This document shows positions 45,647-54,740 of a stretch of 64,000 bases of DNA, piece by piece. Under the pieces are notes generated by a model, which ran no database searches, had not been told where the DNA came from, and saw only the letters and a program-made list of their open reading frames with translations. The translations under genes were made by a program, and so were the position numbers. The stretch comes from Sphingosinicella sp. BN140058. GTDB lineage: Bacteria; Pseudomonadota; Alphaproteobacteria; Sphingomonadales; Sphingomonadaceae. The stretch spans positions 2,737,501 through 2,801,500 of the forward strand of contig NZ_CP035501.1 in assembly GCF_004135585.1 (NCBI RefSeq). Reading direction: 5' to 3'. Within the stretch, counting starts at the first letter, position 1. Each line of letters starts with the position of its first letter.

Positions 45647-48183
45647 AGATCGAGATTCCCGAATTCGCTCTGGTGCTGCTGGTCGGCGCGTCCGGCACCG
45701 GCAAGTCGAGCTTCGCCGCCAGGCACTTCCTGCCCACCGAAGTGGTCTCGTCGGACCGCATGCGCGGCTGGGTCGCGGACGACGAGAATGATCAGAGCGC
45801 CACCGTCGAGGCCTTCGATCTGCTCCGCTATGTGGTCGAAAAGCGCCTGAAGGGACGGCGCTTCACCGTCGTCGACGCGACCAACGTCCAGCCGGAATCG
45901 CGCAAGGGGCTGATCGCGCTCGCCAAGAAATGGCACGCGCTCGCGGTCGCGATCGTGTTCGACCTGCCCGAAGCGATCGCGGTCGAGCGCAACGCACAGC
46001 GGCCGGATCGGCAGTTCGGAGCCGGGCCGGTGCGCCGCCACATGCACGCGCTCAAGCGCTCGCTCGGCGGCATGAACCGGGAGGGCATACGCTACGTCCA
46101 TCGCCTCCGCTCGGTCGAGGCGGTCGACGCGGTCGGGATCGTGCGCACCCGGCTCTGGAACGATCGCCGGGAAGAGACGGGGCCGTTCGACATCATCGGC
46201 GACGTCCACGGCTGCGCCGACGAGCTCGAGACCTTGCTCGACAGGCTCGGCTACCGGGTCAGCTGGAACGGCAAGGCGGTAACGGTCACGCCGCCCGACG
46301 GCCGCCGCGCGATCTTCGTCGGCGATCTCGTCGATCGCGGACCGCGCTCGCCCGACGCGCTGCGCATCGCCAAGCACATGGTCGACAGCGGCACCGCCAT
46401 GGCCGTCGTCGGCAACCATGACGACAAATTGAAGCGCCACCTCGACGGCCGCAACGTCAAGCCGAGCCATGGCCTCGCGGAAACGATCGAACAATTCGCC
46501 CAGGAGCCGCCCGAATTCGCCGCTGAGATGCGGACCTGGCTCGATGGCCTGATCAGCCATTATGTGCTCGACGGCGGCAGGCTGGTCGTCGCCCATGCCG
46601 GCCTCAAGGAGGAGATGCAGGGACGCGCCTCGGGCGCGGTGCGCAGCTTCTGCATGTATGGCGAGACCACCGGCGAGATCGACGCGTTCGGCCTGCCGGT
46701 GCGTTGGGATTGGGCGGCCGATTACAAGGGCAAGGCCAAGGTCGTGTACGGCCACACGCCGGTCGTCGAGGCGAACTGGGTCAACGGCACCTTGTGCATC
46801 GACACCGGCTGCGTGTTCGGCGGCAAGCTGACGGCGTTGCGCTATCCCGAGCTCGAGCTGGTCGACGTGCCGGCCCGGCGAACCTATTACGAGCCGGTCC
46901 GTCCGCTGGCGGCGCCGGCGGCGGATACCGGAATGGCCCCGCACCAGCTCAACCTTGCCGACGTGCTCGGCAAGCAGGTGATCGAGACTCGGCATTATCA
47001 TCACGTAACCGTGCGCGAGGACAATGCTGCGGCCGCGCTCGAGGTGATGAGCCGCTATGCGGTCGATCCGCGCTGGCTGATCCATCTGCCGCCGACCATG
47101 TCGCCGGCGGAGACCAGCGCGCAGGAAGGCTGGCTGGAGCGCCCCGAGGAGGCCTTCGCTTATTACGGCAGCAAGGGCGCGAAGATCCTGGTCGCCGAGG
47201 AGAAGCATATGGGGTCGCGCGGCCTCGTGCTGCTGGCGCGGACGCAGGAGGTCGCCGCCCGGCGCTTCGGCGTGCACGACGGCGCCCGCGGCGTGATCGT
47301 CACCCGCACCGGCCGGCGCTTCTTCAACGACGCCGCGCTCGAGGCGGCGGCGCTGCACCGGATCGATTTGGCCATGGACGCTTCCGGCCTGTGGGCCGAG
47401 CTCGCGACCGACTGGGTGCTGTGGGACGCGGAGATCCTGCCGTGGAGCATGAAGGCCGGCGCGCTCGTGCGCGGGCAATATGCGGCGGTCGGCGCGGCAG
47501 CGGTCGCCGGTCTCGGCGCCTTGTCCGATGCGCTCGCCGCCGCAAAGGCGCGCGGGGTCGCAATCGACGATCTCGCCGCGTCGGCCGCTGCGAGCCTCGC
47601 CGACGCGACCCGCTATCGCGCCGCCTACAATCGCTACGTCGCGCCCTTCGCCGGGATCGAGGATCTGCGCATCGCGCCCTTCCATCTGCTCGCGAGCGAG
47701 GGCGCCGTCCACGACGACAAGGATCACCTCTGGCACATGGCGGCGGCGCACCGCCTGGCCGAGGCGGACCCGGCGCTGCTGCTGGCGACGCAATATCGCC
47801 GCATCGACCTCGACGATCCTACCCAGGTCGCCGACGCGATCGCCTGGTGGGAGGCGATGACCGCCGCCGGCGGCGAGGGCATGGTGGTGAAGCCGCTCGA
47901 TTTCGTCGCCCGCGGGGCGAAGGGGCTGCTCCAGCCCGCCATCAAATGCCGCGGGCGCGAATATCTGCGGATCATCTACGGCCCGCATTATGATCGCCCG
48001 GAGAATCTTGAACGCTTGAAGAAGCGCGGGCTCGGCCACAAGCGCTCGATGGCGCTCCGCGAATTCGCGCTCGGCCTCGAAGCCCTGCACCTGTTCGTCG
48101 AGCACGCGCCGCTGACCCGCGTCCATCAGGCGGTGTTCGGGGTGCTGGCGATGGAGACCGAGCCGGTCGATCCGCGACTGTGA
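45643..48183 (+). CDS. pnkp: Polynucleotide kinase-phosphatase-ligase Pnkp (RNA repair)
   Basis: 846 residues, three catalytic modules as in Clostridium thermocellum Pnkp. Kinase: P-loop GASGTGKSS (15-23). Metallophosphatase: GDVHG (from G186), GDLVDRGP, GNHDDK and GHTP. Ligase: nucleotidyl-Lys about K521 in EEKHMGSRG and motif EGMVVKP near residue 745. It heals 2',3'-cyclic phosphate and 5'-OH ends left by ribotoxins, adenylates them and, with Hen1, seals them. The start is the ATGA overlap with hen1. Confidence 0.95.
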   Translation: MKIEIPEFALVLLVGASGTGKSSFAARHFLPTEVVSSDRMRGWVADDENDQSATVEAFDLLRYVVEKRLKGRRFTVVDATNVQPESRKGLIALAKKWHALAVAIVFDLPEAIAVERNAQRPDRQFGAGPVRRHMHALKRSLGGMNREGIRYVHRLRSVEAVDAVGIVRTRLWNDRREETGPFDIIGDVHGCADELETLLDRLGYRVSWNGKAVTVTPPDGRRAIFVGDLVDRGPRSPDALRIAKHMVDSGTAMAVVGNHDDKLKRHLDGRNVKPSHGLAETIEQFAQEPPEFAAEMRTWLDGLISHYVLDGGRLVVAHAGLKEEMQGRASGAVRSFCMYGETTGEIDAFGLPVRWDWAADYKGKAKVVYGHTPVVEANWVNGTLCIDTGCVFGGKLTALRYPELELVDVPARRTYYEPVRPLAAPAADTGMAPHQLNLADVLGKQVIETRHYHHVTVREDNAAAALEVMSRYAVDPRWLIHLPPTMSPAETSAQEGWLERPEEAFAYYGSKGAKILVAEEKHMGSRGLVLLARTQEVAARRFGVHDGARGVIVTRTGRRFFNDAALEAAALHRIDLAMDASGLWAELATDWVLWDAEILPWSMKAGALVRGQYAAVGAAAVAGLGALSDALAAAKARGVAIDDLAASAAASLADATRYRAAYNRYVAPFAGIEDLRIAPFHLLASEGAVHDDKDHLWHMAAAHRLAEADPALLLATQYRRIDLDDPTQVADAIAWWEAMTAAGGEGMVVKPLDFVARGAKGLLQPAIKCRGREYLRIIYGPHYDRPENLERLKKRGLGHKRSMALREFALGLEALHLFVEHAPLTRVHQAVFGVLAMETEPVDPRL

Positions 48184-48276
48184 TGCGACGCTGAAGCGGC
48201 CGACCACGGGACCACCGGCAAGCCCAGCACGCTGGCCGGCGGTTCTGGAGGTCCCGTGTCCGAGAAACACCCGTTT

Positions 48277-48297
48277 GTCCTGAGCCCGTCGAAGGAC
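48277..48297. repeat. 21-bp dispersed repeat, copy a
   Basis: Core CCTGAGCCCGTCGAAGG within a 21-bp unit bounded by GTCCT and AGGAC. It is identical to the copies at 48323 and 50165 and of the kind found many times in sphingomonad genomes. Confidence 0.75.
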
Positions 48298-48322
48298 CTC
48301 CTTCTACGCCCACGCTCCGTTC

Positions 48323-48343
48323 GTCCTGAGCCCGTCGAAGGAC
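48323..48343. repeat. 21-bp dispersed repeat, copy b
   Basis: Same unit as copy a, 25 bp further on and in the same orientation, preceded by TTC. Confidence 0.75.
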
Positions 48344-48484
48344 TTTCCTTCTTCTGTTTGAGATGGACGGGGACAGGCTTCGGCAACGATCGCCGAGGCT
48401 TCCGGCAGGTAAACCACCGAGCATTCGCGCCGGATTGACCTTACAGCAATGGCGTGCATCCTTCGGTAGCGGGGGAGGGCTCGC

Positions 48485-49482
48485 ATGCTTCATCGTTGTC
48501 TCGGCGCGATTTTTCTGATTCTCACCGCATCGACCGCGGCGTCATCGCAGCCGCCCAGCCGCCCGGAACCAGCAGCCTATCTCGACCAGGCTCTCTCGCT
48601 GCTCCGACAAAAGCACATCAACAGCGCGCGGGTGGATTGGCCCGCCATCGAGAAAGCGGCGCGCGCGCAGATTGCCGGCGCAAGAACGACGGCGGACACC
48701 TATCCCGCGATCGTCGGCGCGCTTCGAACATTGGGCGAGAGGCATAGCTTCTTGAGGGAGCCGCGCCCGGAAGAGGGCGCCGAGGGGGGTGCGCCCAGGT
48801 CCGGTGCGCGCGAGCACGCCCCGCTGCCGAGCTGGCAGCTTCTCGACGGAAAGTTCGGTATGGTTCGGCTCCCGGAGCTCAACGGCCTCGCTGCCGATGG
48901 CGAGGCGATCGCCGCAAAGTACACCCAGATCGTCAATCCGGGCTGCAGACCATGGATGCGGCGCCGCTCTGCGGCTGGCTCGTCGACCTGCGCGACAATG
49001 GCGGCGGGAATATGTGGCCGATGCTGAAGGGCCTCGATCCACTCCTCGGCACCGCACCCTTCGGCCATTTCGTCCTGTCCGCGAATGCAACGATGCCATG
49101 GGTCCGCGCCTTCGGAAACATCTTCCCTTCCAAGGAGACATTCGACGCGGCGCCACCGGCCTTCAAGCTAGCGCACGCCGATGCACCGCTCGCCATTCTG
49201 TTCGGGCCCAATACGGCCAGTTCGGGCGAAATGACTGCGATCGCCCTGCTCGGGCGCGCCCGAGTTCGCACCTTCGGCGCTCCGACCGCAGGCTTCACGA
49301 CCGCGAATGAGACAAGTCCGCTCGGCGACGGCGCGGTCCTGGTGATCACCACGATGACGGTGCGCGATCGTACCGGCAAGAACTACGCAGGTCCGATCGT
49401 TCCCGACGACAGGGTTGCGCTTGCCGATGCCGAGGCCGCAGCCAAGACGTGGCTGAGGAGCCAATGTCGAGCCCGGCCGTGA
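48485..49482 (+). pseudogene. S41-family (tail-specific) peptidase-like gene with a frameshift
   Basis: An N-terminal frame (from MLHRCLGAIFLILTASTAASS, a signal peptide) runs to about residue 152. The family sequence then continues in another frame from about 48940 (QSGLQTMDAAPLCGWLVDLRDNGGGNMWPML), the S41 core with the catalytic Ser region GPNTASSGEMTAIALL. The join at YTQIV/QSGLQTMD is consistent with loss of one base near 48935. Either a natural pseudogene or a sequencing error. Confidence 0.7.
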
Positions 49483-49570
49483 TCATGGTGTCAACCGAGC
49501 TCGGTTCGATGGCGTGCTCAGGTGACGCGAGAGAGTTCTTGCGGTTGTTCAATACGAGGCAGGATTGAAC

Positions 49571-50095
49571 GTGCGAGTGGTCACGGCCCTCCTCCTGTGC
49601 CTCGCATCCGCGGGGCCTGGTGCCGGCGCCATGCTCGCTGGCCTCCAAGCCGATCGCGATATCGGCTGGCTGACCTACGCCGAGCATGCCGAGCGGCTGT
49701 CGAACATGCCGCGCTTTGGCCAGCCGGACGAGTCCGCTCCTTTTCCGGACGTGATGCGTCGGGCGGAGCAAGCCTGCCCCACGCCACGCCGGGCTTCGGA
49801 CCTCAGTTTTGCCGATCTCGCGGGCGCCGGCGAGATGCTGAAGCCTCGCCCCAACCGCTATGTCGATCGAGACAGGCTGCTGGCATCCTGGAACAGGCTG
49901 GAACGAACGGAGCGTCTCCGTGTCGCGCTGTTCGGGATGACCGAGCGTGCGTCCGCCGCCGCGTCTTCAGCAGTCGTCACCAGGGAGGACGAACGAAGCT
50001 CCAACGTCCGCACGCGGTTGCACGCGCTGCTCTGGGCCTGCTGGCACCTCGAAACGGAACGCAGAGGGCCGCGATCTTCTTCGGAGATGCGCTGA
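49571..50095 (+). CDS. Exported protein of unknown function
   Basis: About 174 residues from a GTG 6-7 bp after GGCAGGA; a TTG two codons earlier is also possible. The start VRVVTALLLCLASAGPGAGA looks like a signal peptide. The mature part is helical, with ESAPFPDVMRRAEQACPTP and many Arg/Glu. No family recognised. It follows the broken S41 gene by 88 bp. Confidence 0.5.
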   Translation: MRVVTALLLCLASAGPGAGAMLAGLQADRDIGWLTYAEHAERLSNMPRFGQPDESAPFPDVMRRAEQACPTPRRASDLSFADLAGAGEMLKPRPNRYVDRDRLLASWNRLERTERLRVALFGMTERASAAASSAVVTREDERSSNVRTRLHALLWACWHLETERRGPRSSSEMR

Positions 50096-50164
50096 GGTGC
50101 GCATCTCAGTGCAGGACGCTGGTCGGCGACCTCGCCAAGACCGTCCCCAGATATTGCGCCGTTC

Positions 50165-50185
50165 GTCCTGAGCCCGTCGAAGGAC
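50165..50185. repeat. 21-bp dispersed repeat, copy c
   Basis: Same unit as at 48277 and 48323, again preceded by GTTC and followed by CTCC. Confidence 0.75.
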
Positions 50186-50591
50186 CTCCCTTCCCTCCGG
50201 CATCAACAGGGGAGGGGCTCCGACAAGGATGACCGCCATTGGTCAAGCGGATCATGCAACCACATCAGCCCGAGCCAGCTCTGGAAGCAGGGGAAACGGG
50301 CGATCACGACACGTCAGAAGCGCTGAACGTGCAGGACGAATCGAAACTTGAAATTCACCGGTGTTCATGATACGTTCCGCCACCCGCCGCCTCCGCGAAC
50401 TCGCCACTCCATCACTGCGAACCATCGCGCCGCGTCCCGGATTCCTCTGCCGCCGGGCACAAGCTCGTCTTTGAAGGCCGGGGACTGGATCATCAAAGCG
50501 TAGGCACGGCCGCCCTGGTCCTCGGCTCCGCGCCGGCGGCCGAGCGGCGGAAACAGACGTCGGGTTCGCGGGCGCCGGTCGGAGCGTGAGA

Positions 50592-50622
50592 ATCGACCGT
50601 ATTTACGGTGAATACGGTCGAT
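50592..50622. repeat. Palindrome 1 (12-bp arms)
   Basis: ATCGACCGTATT and AATACGGTCGAT are perfect inverted arms around a 7-bp spacer TACGGTG, which itself repeats the TACGGT motif, so the unit can be read as three overlapping half-sites. Confidence 0.75.
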
Positions 50623-50651
50623 TGGAGCCATGGCCGCGCGCGCTGAAAATC

Positions 50652-50676
50652 GACCGTATTTACGGTCAATACGGTC
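50652..50676. repeat. Palindrome 2 (9-bp arms)
   Basis: GACCGTATT and AATACGGTC around a 7-bp spacer TACGGTC; nearly the same unit as palindrome 1, about 60 bp away. Confidence 0.75.
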
Positions 50677-50717
50677 ACCGCCGGAGCGCCCTCCCGGGCG
50701 CCCGGGAGGGCCGGGCC

Positions 50718-51185
50718 TCACCCCTTCTCCGCCTCGTCCAGCGGATAGGCGGTGGTGAACTTCACCCGTTCCATCGCGAAGCGGCTGGTGACGTTCTTGA
50801 GCGGGAGCAGGGCGACTAGGCGGCGGTAGAAAAGGTCATAGGCGGCCATGTTGGCGACGGCGATGCGGAGCAGATAGTCGACGTCGCCGGCCATGCGGTA
50901 GACTTCCATCACCTCCGGCATCGCCTCGACCGCGGCGGCGAATCGCTCCAGCCATTCGGCGCTGTGGTCGCCTGTCTCGATCTCGACGAAGACGGTGAGG
51001 CCGAGCCCGATCCGGTCGGGGTCGACCAGGGCGACGCGGCGCTGGATCACGCCCGCTTCCTCCAGCCGCTGGATCCGCCGCCAGCAGGGGGTCTGCGACA
51101 GATTTACCCGTGCCGCGATCTCGGCGACGGGAAGCGACGAATCCGCCTGAAGGATGGCGAGGATCTTGCGGTCGGTGGCGTCCAT
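50718..51185 (-). CDS. Lrp/AsnC-family transcriptional regulator
   Basis: 155 residues. An N-terminal helix-turn-helix (MDATDRKILAILQADSSLPVAEIAARVNLSQTPCWRRIQRLEEAGVI) precedes an AsnC_trans_reg/RAM domain (LTVFVEIETGDHSAEWLERF...). The ORF extends upstream as shadow; the ATG chosen fits the family start. It is divergent from cysH, so it may sense cysteine or another amino acid and control the sulfate cluster; that link is inferred from position. Confidence 0.9.
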   Translation of the reverse strand: MDATDRKILAILQADSSLPVAEIAARVNLSQTPCWRRIQRLEEAGVIQRRVALVDPDRIGLGLTVFVEIETGDHSAEWLERFAAAVEAMPEVMEVYRMAGDVDYLLRIAVANMAAYDLFYRRLVALLPLKNVTSRFAMERVKFTTAYPLDEAEKG

Positions 51186-51368
51186 CCAAAAAACTCCGGC
51201 TTCGGAGCATAATCTTCTACTTCGGCGACCCGCTTGCGCAAGAAGTCTGTTATCTCGGGCGGCGCCGTTGATCGCTTTGGAAAGGCCGCATATCTGGGCG
51301 TCTCCAGTACTTCCTAGATGCGCGTCGGCCACGGAGGCTCCGGTCCCCGTGGTCGGCGTCGCTTGGAA

Positions 51369-51381
51369 GATTATTCTAATC
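51369..51381. promoter_or_regulatory. Candidate operator upstream of cysH
   Basis: GATTA-TTC-TAATC is a short perfect inverted repeat about 30 bp before the cysH ATG, with AT-rich flanks in a GC-rich region, compatible with an Lrp-type site (AGATTATTCT). Weak evidence by itself. Confidence 0.35.
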
Positions 51382-51411
51382 GGTACCCCGCACGGGGCCC
51401 AGGTGAACGAC

Positions 51412-52293
51412 ATGGTGATCGAAGCAGAAGGCCCGTTCGACGTCCGCGGCGACGGTGCGGGCGACGCGGCCGGACCCGCCCGCAGCGACGTTCCCGATGC
51501 GATCGATCCGGTGATCGCGGATCTGCCGCAAGCGGCGCTGATCGCCCGCATCACCGGTGCTACGATCCCGGATCGCCTGCGTGCCGCCTGCGCCGCGATC
51601 GAGGGCCGCCTCGTCTTCACCACCAGCTTCGGCATCGAAGACCAATTGATTGCGCACCACATCTTCACCGAGAAGCTGCCGATCGAAATCGTCACCCTCG
51701 ACACCGGACGGCTGTTCCCGTCGACCTACACGCTCTGGCAGGAGACCGAGGAGCGTTACGGCGTACGCATCAAATCCTTCCACCCCGACGCCGCAGCCGT
51801 CGCGGCGATGGTCGCGGATGCCGGCATCAACGGCTTCTATTATTCCAAGGACGCGCGCATTTCCTGCTGCAATGTCCGCAAGGTCGAGCCGCTCGGCCGC
51901 GCGCTCGCTGGCGCCGCTGCCTGGGTGACCGGCCTGCGCGCCGACCAGTCCGGCCAGCGCGCCGCGGTCGATCTCGCCGCCTGGGACGCCGAGCGGGGCC
52001 TCCTCAAGCTGGCGCCGCTCTACGACTGGACCCGGGACCGGGTCGCCGCAGAATGCGCGGCGCTCGGGGTCCCCGTCAACGCCCTCCACGCCAAGGGCTT
52101 CCTGTCGATCGGCTGCGAACCCTGCACCCGGGCGCTGCAGCCGGGCGAGCCGGAACGCGCCGGGCGCTGGTGGTGGGAGAGCGACCAGGCCCGGGAATGC
52201 GGCCTCCATGTCGGCGCGGACGGGCGTCTGGTACGGAGCGCGGCCCCCGCCGCTTCGCCATCCAAGGCCGTCCCGAGTGGAGCCGCAGCATGA
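51412..52293 (+). CDS. cysH: Assimilatory adenylyl-sulfate (APS) reductase
   Basis: About 293 residues (a GTG three codons earlier is possible). It has the PAPS/APS reductase fold, with FTTSFGIEDQL near the N-terminus. The Fe-S ligand pairs CC in RISCCNVRKVEP and CxxC in GCEPCTR mark the APS-using, [4Fe-4S] type rather than PAPS reductase. The catalytic Cys is in ECGLH at the C-terminus. It reduces APS to sulfite. The stop overlaps cysG (ATGA). Confidence 0.92.
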   Translation: MVIEAEGPFDVRGDGAGDAAGPARSDVPDAIDPVIADLPQAALIARITGATIPDRLRAACAAIEGRLVFTTSFGIEDQLIAHHIFTEKLPIEIVTLDTGRLFPSTYTLWQETEERYGVRIKSFHPDAAAVAAMVADAGINGFYYSKDARISCCNVRKVEPLGRALAGAAAWVTGLRADQSGQRAAVDLAAWDAERGLLKLAPLYDWTRDRVAAECAALGVPVNALHAKGFLSIGCEPCTRALQPGEPERAGRWWWESDQARECGLHVGADGRLVRSAAPAASPSKAVPSGAAA

Positions 52294-53675
52294 GCGACGA
52301 ATTGAACCCGGTTGCGACGCCGCCGCGGATCGGGACGCTGCCGAACCTGCCCGTCTTCCACAAGCTGACCGGCCGCAAGGTCGTCGTCGTCGGCGGCTCG
52401 GACGTCGCGCTCTGGAAGCGCGAGCTGGCCGAGGCGGCCGGCGCCGAGATCGTTCATCTGACCAACGGCTGGACCCCGGAAGATCTGGAAGGCGCCGCGC
52501 TCGCCTTCGCCGACATGCCCGATCGCGACGAGGCGCTGCGCTTCATCGCCGCCGCGCGCGCGGCCGGGGCGCCGGTCAACATCATCGACCAGACCGATCT
52601 GTGCGATTTCCAGGTCGGCACGATCGTCAACCGCAACCCGGTCGTGCTCGCCATCTCCACCGACGGCGCCGCGCCGATGCTGGGCCAGTCGATCCGCACC
52701 CGGATCGAGAGCATCCTGCCGCTCGGCCTCTCCGCCTGGGCGAAGGCGGCGCAGGCGTGGCGGCCGCGGGTCAAGACCGCGATCGCCGATTTCGGCGCTC
52801 GCCGCGGCTTCTGGCAGCGTTTCACCGATGCCGCCTGGCGGAACATCGATCGTGCGCCCACCGACACGGATTTCGACGCCCTCGTCGCCGACACGCCCGC
52901 GACCCGGGTCGGCAGCGTCACGCTGGTCGGCGCCGGCCCCGGCGATCCGGAGCTGCTCACCTTGAAGGCGGTGCGTGCGCTTCAGAATGCGACCGTGATC
53001 CTCTACGATCAGCTGGTCGGACCGGGCGTGCTCGAGCTCGCCCGGCGCGAGGCCAAACGGCTCGCGGTCGGCAAGACCGGGCACGGCCCCTCGTGCAGCC
53101 AGAGCGAGATCAACCGCACCATCGTCGAGCTGGCCCTGGCCGGCGAGACCGTGGTTCGCTTGAAGGGTGGCGACCCTTTGATCTTCGGCCGGGCGACCGA
53201 GGAGATCGATGCGTGCAAGGCGGCCGGCGTGTCCGTCTCGATCGTGCCGGGTATCTCCGCCGCCCAGGGTGCCGCCGCGTCGCTCGGCATCTCGCTGACC
53301 GAGCGCAACAAGGCGCGGCGCATCCAGTACGTCACCGGCCACGGCGCCGACGGCAAGCTCCCAGCCGACATCGACTGGGGCGCGATGGCCGACCGCAAGG
53401 TGACCACAATCCTCTACATGCCGCGCAAAACGCTCGGCGAGTTCGTCCGCAAGGCGCTCGCCAAGGGCCTCGATCCCGCGACCCCTGCGGTCGCCGTCGC
53501 CAATGCCAGCCGCGCCGATGAGGCCCATGTCGCCGGCACCATCGCCGGCATCGACGATCTCGCCCAGGGCCTCGCCGCCGGCGCGCCGGTCACCGTGCTG
53601 ATCGGCTGGGTCGCCCGCGATCTCGCCCGTGCGCCGGCCGAGCTTATTCCGTTCCCGAAGGCCGCTCTGTCATGA
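52290..53675 (+). CDS. cysG: Siroheme synthase
   Basis: 461 residues. The N-terminal part is the precorrin-2 dehydrogenase/sirohydrochlorin ferrochelatase domain ([35 protein letters not shown]). The C-terminal part from about residue 210 is the uroporphyrin-III C-methyltransferase ([30 protein letters not shown]). It makes siroheme for CysI. It overlaps cysH and cysD by 4 bp at each end. Confidence 0.95.
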   Translation: MSDELNPVATPPRIGTLPNLPVFHKLTGRKVVVVGGSDVALWKRELAEAAGAEIVHLTNGWTPEDLEGAALAFADMPDRDEALRFIAAARAAGAPVNIIDQTDLCDFQVGTIVNRNPVVLAISTDGAAPMLGQSIRTRIESILPLGLSAWAKAAQAWRPRVKTAIADFGARRGFWQRFTDAAWRNIDRAPTDTDFDALVADTPATRVGSVTLVGAGPGDPELLTLKAVRALQNATVILYDQLVGPGVLELARREAKRLAVGKTGHGPSCSQSEINRTIVELALAGETVVRLKGGDPLIFGRATEEIDACKAAGVSVSIVPGISAAQGAAASLGISLTERNKARRIQYVTGHGADGKLPADIDWGAMADRKVTTILYMPRKTLGEFVRKALAKGLDPATPAVAVANASRADEAHVAGTIAGIDDLAQGLAAGAPVTVLIGWVARDLARAPAELIPFPKAALS

Positions 53676-54592
53676 ATGCTCCCGCCACCCTCCGGACGCT
53701 GACCCATCTCGAGCAGCTCGAAGCCGAGAGCATCGAGATCATGCGCGAAGTGGTCGCCGAGACCGAGAAACCGGTGATGCTCTATTCGGTCGGCAAGGAC
53801 AGCGCGGTGATGCTTCACCTCGCCCGCAAGGCCTTCTACCCGGCGCCGCCGCCTTTCCCGTTGCTCCACGTCGACACCACCTGGAAGTTCCGGGAGATGT
53901 ACAAGCTGCGCGACCGCGTCGCGCAGGAGAGCGGCATGGACTTGCTCGTCTACCGCAATCCGGAGGCGGAGCGGCAGGGGATCAATCCGTTCGACCATGG
54001 CGGACTCCACACCGACATGTGGAAGACGGAAGGGCTGAAGCAGGCGCTCGATCTCTACGGGTTCGACGCAGCCTTCGGCGGCGCCCGCCGCGACGAGGAG
54101 AAGAGCCGCGCCAAGGAGCGTATCTTCTCGTTCCGCTCGGCCAGCCACCGCTGGGACCCGAAGAACCAGCGGCCGGAATTGTGGAGCCTGTACAACGCCC
54201 GCAAGGCGCCGAAGGAGACGATCCGGGTGTTCCCGATCTCCAACTGGACCGAGCTCGACATCTGGCAATATATCTATGCCGAGAACATCCCGATCGTGCC
54301 GCTCTACCTCGCCGCGCCGCGCCCGACGGTGGAGCGCGACGGCCTCATTCTGATGGTCGACGACGATCGCTTCCGGCTCCATCCGGGCGAAGTACCGGTC
54401 GAGCGCTCGGTCCGCTTTCGCACGCTCGGCTGCTACCCGCTGACCGGCGCGGTCGAGAGCGAGGCGGCAACATTGGCCGAAGTCATCCAGGAGATGCTGG
54501 TCGCGACCACCTCCGAACGCCAGGGCCGCGCGATCGACAAGGACGGCGGCGGCGCCAGCATGGAGCGCAAGAAGCAGGAAGGATATTTCTGA
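53672..54592 (+). CDS. cysD: Sulfate adenylyltransferase subunit 2
   Basis: 306 residues. The PP-loop motif is [19 protein letters not shown]. The other conserved segments ([35 protein letters not shown]) match CysD. With CysN it makes APS from sulfate and ATP. It overlaps the cysG stop (ATGA). Confidence 0.95.
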   Translation: MNAPATLRTLTHLEQLEAESIEIMREVVAETEKPVMLYSVGKDSAVMLHLARKAFYPAPPPFPLLHVDTTWKFREMYKLRDRVAQESGMDLLVYRNPEAERQGINPFDHGGLHTDMWKTEGLKQALDLYGFDAAFGGARRDEEKSRAKERIFSFRSASHRWDPKNQRPELWSLYNARKAPKETIRVFPISNWTELDIWQYIYAENIPIVPLYLAAPRPTVERDGLILMVDDDRFRLHPGEVPVERSVRFRTLGCYPLTGAVESEAATLAEVIQEMLVATTSERQGRAIDKDGGGASMERKKQEGYF

Positions 54593-54608
54593 CATGATTC
54601 CTGTTCGC

Positions 54609-54738
54609 CAATCCTCCCCCTTGGGGGAGGGGGACCGCGCGCAGCGCGGTGGAGGGGCTGGCACTGCGCCGGGAGTCCCTGCCAACCCCTCCACCGCCGG
54701 CGACGCCGGCGGTCCCCCTCCCCGTACCGGGGAGGAAT
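54609..54738. repeat. Composite palindromic repeat, copy 3 (between cysD and cysN)
   Basis: The left arm is CCTCCCCC-TT-GGGGGAGG then GGGGACCGC, a short hairpin and GCGGTGGAGGGG. The right arm is CCCCTCCACCGCC, a hairpin, GGCGGTCCCCCTCCCC and GGGGAGG. It fills the gap inside the cys operon. Confidence 0.75.
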
Positions 54739-54740
54739 AG

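Larger units (their letters stand above)
48184..48484. other. Intergenic region with two 21-bp repeats
   Basis: No gene is supported between pnkp and the S41-like gene. It contains two copies of a 21-bp repeat (48277-48297 and 48323-48343) and otherwise nothing recognisable. Confidence 0.6.
50096..50717. other. Intergenic region rich in repeats
   Basis: About 620 bp without a convincing gene. It contains one 21-bp dispersed repeat (50165-50185) and two related palindromes (50592-50622, 50652-50676). A minus-strand frame across it is largely a translation of those repeats. Confidence 0.6.

Noticed and set aside
45583..48270. 895-residue minus-strand frame across pnkp
   Set aside because: Pnkp has all kinase, phosphatase and ligase motifs on the other strand; this is its antisense shadow.
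48277..50185. CRISPR array suggested by repeated 21-mers
   Set aside because: Three copies, very unequal spacing and no cas genes; they are dispersed repeats.
50365..50721. 118-residue minus-strand frame
   Set aside because: Mostly a translation of the twin palindromes; no family, no ribosome site.
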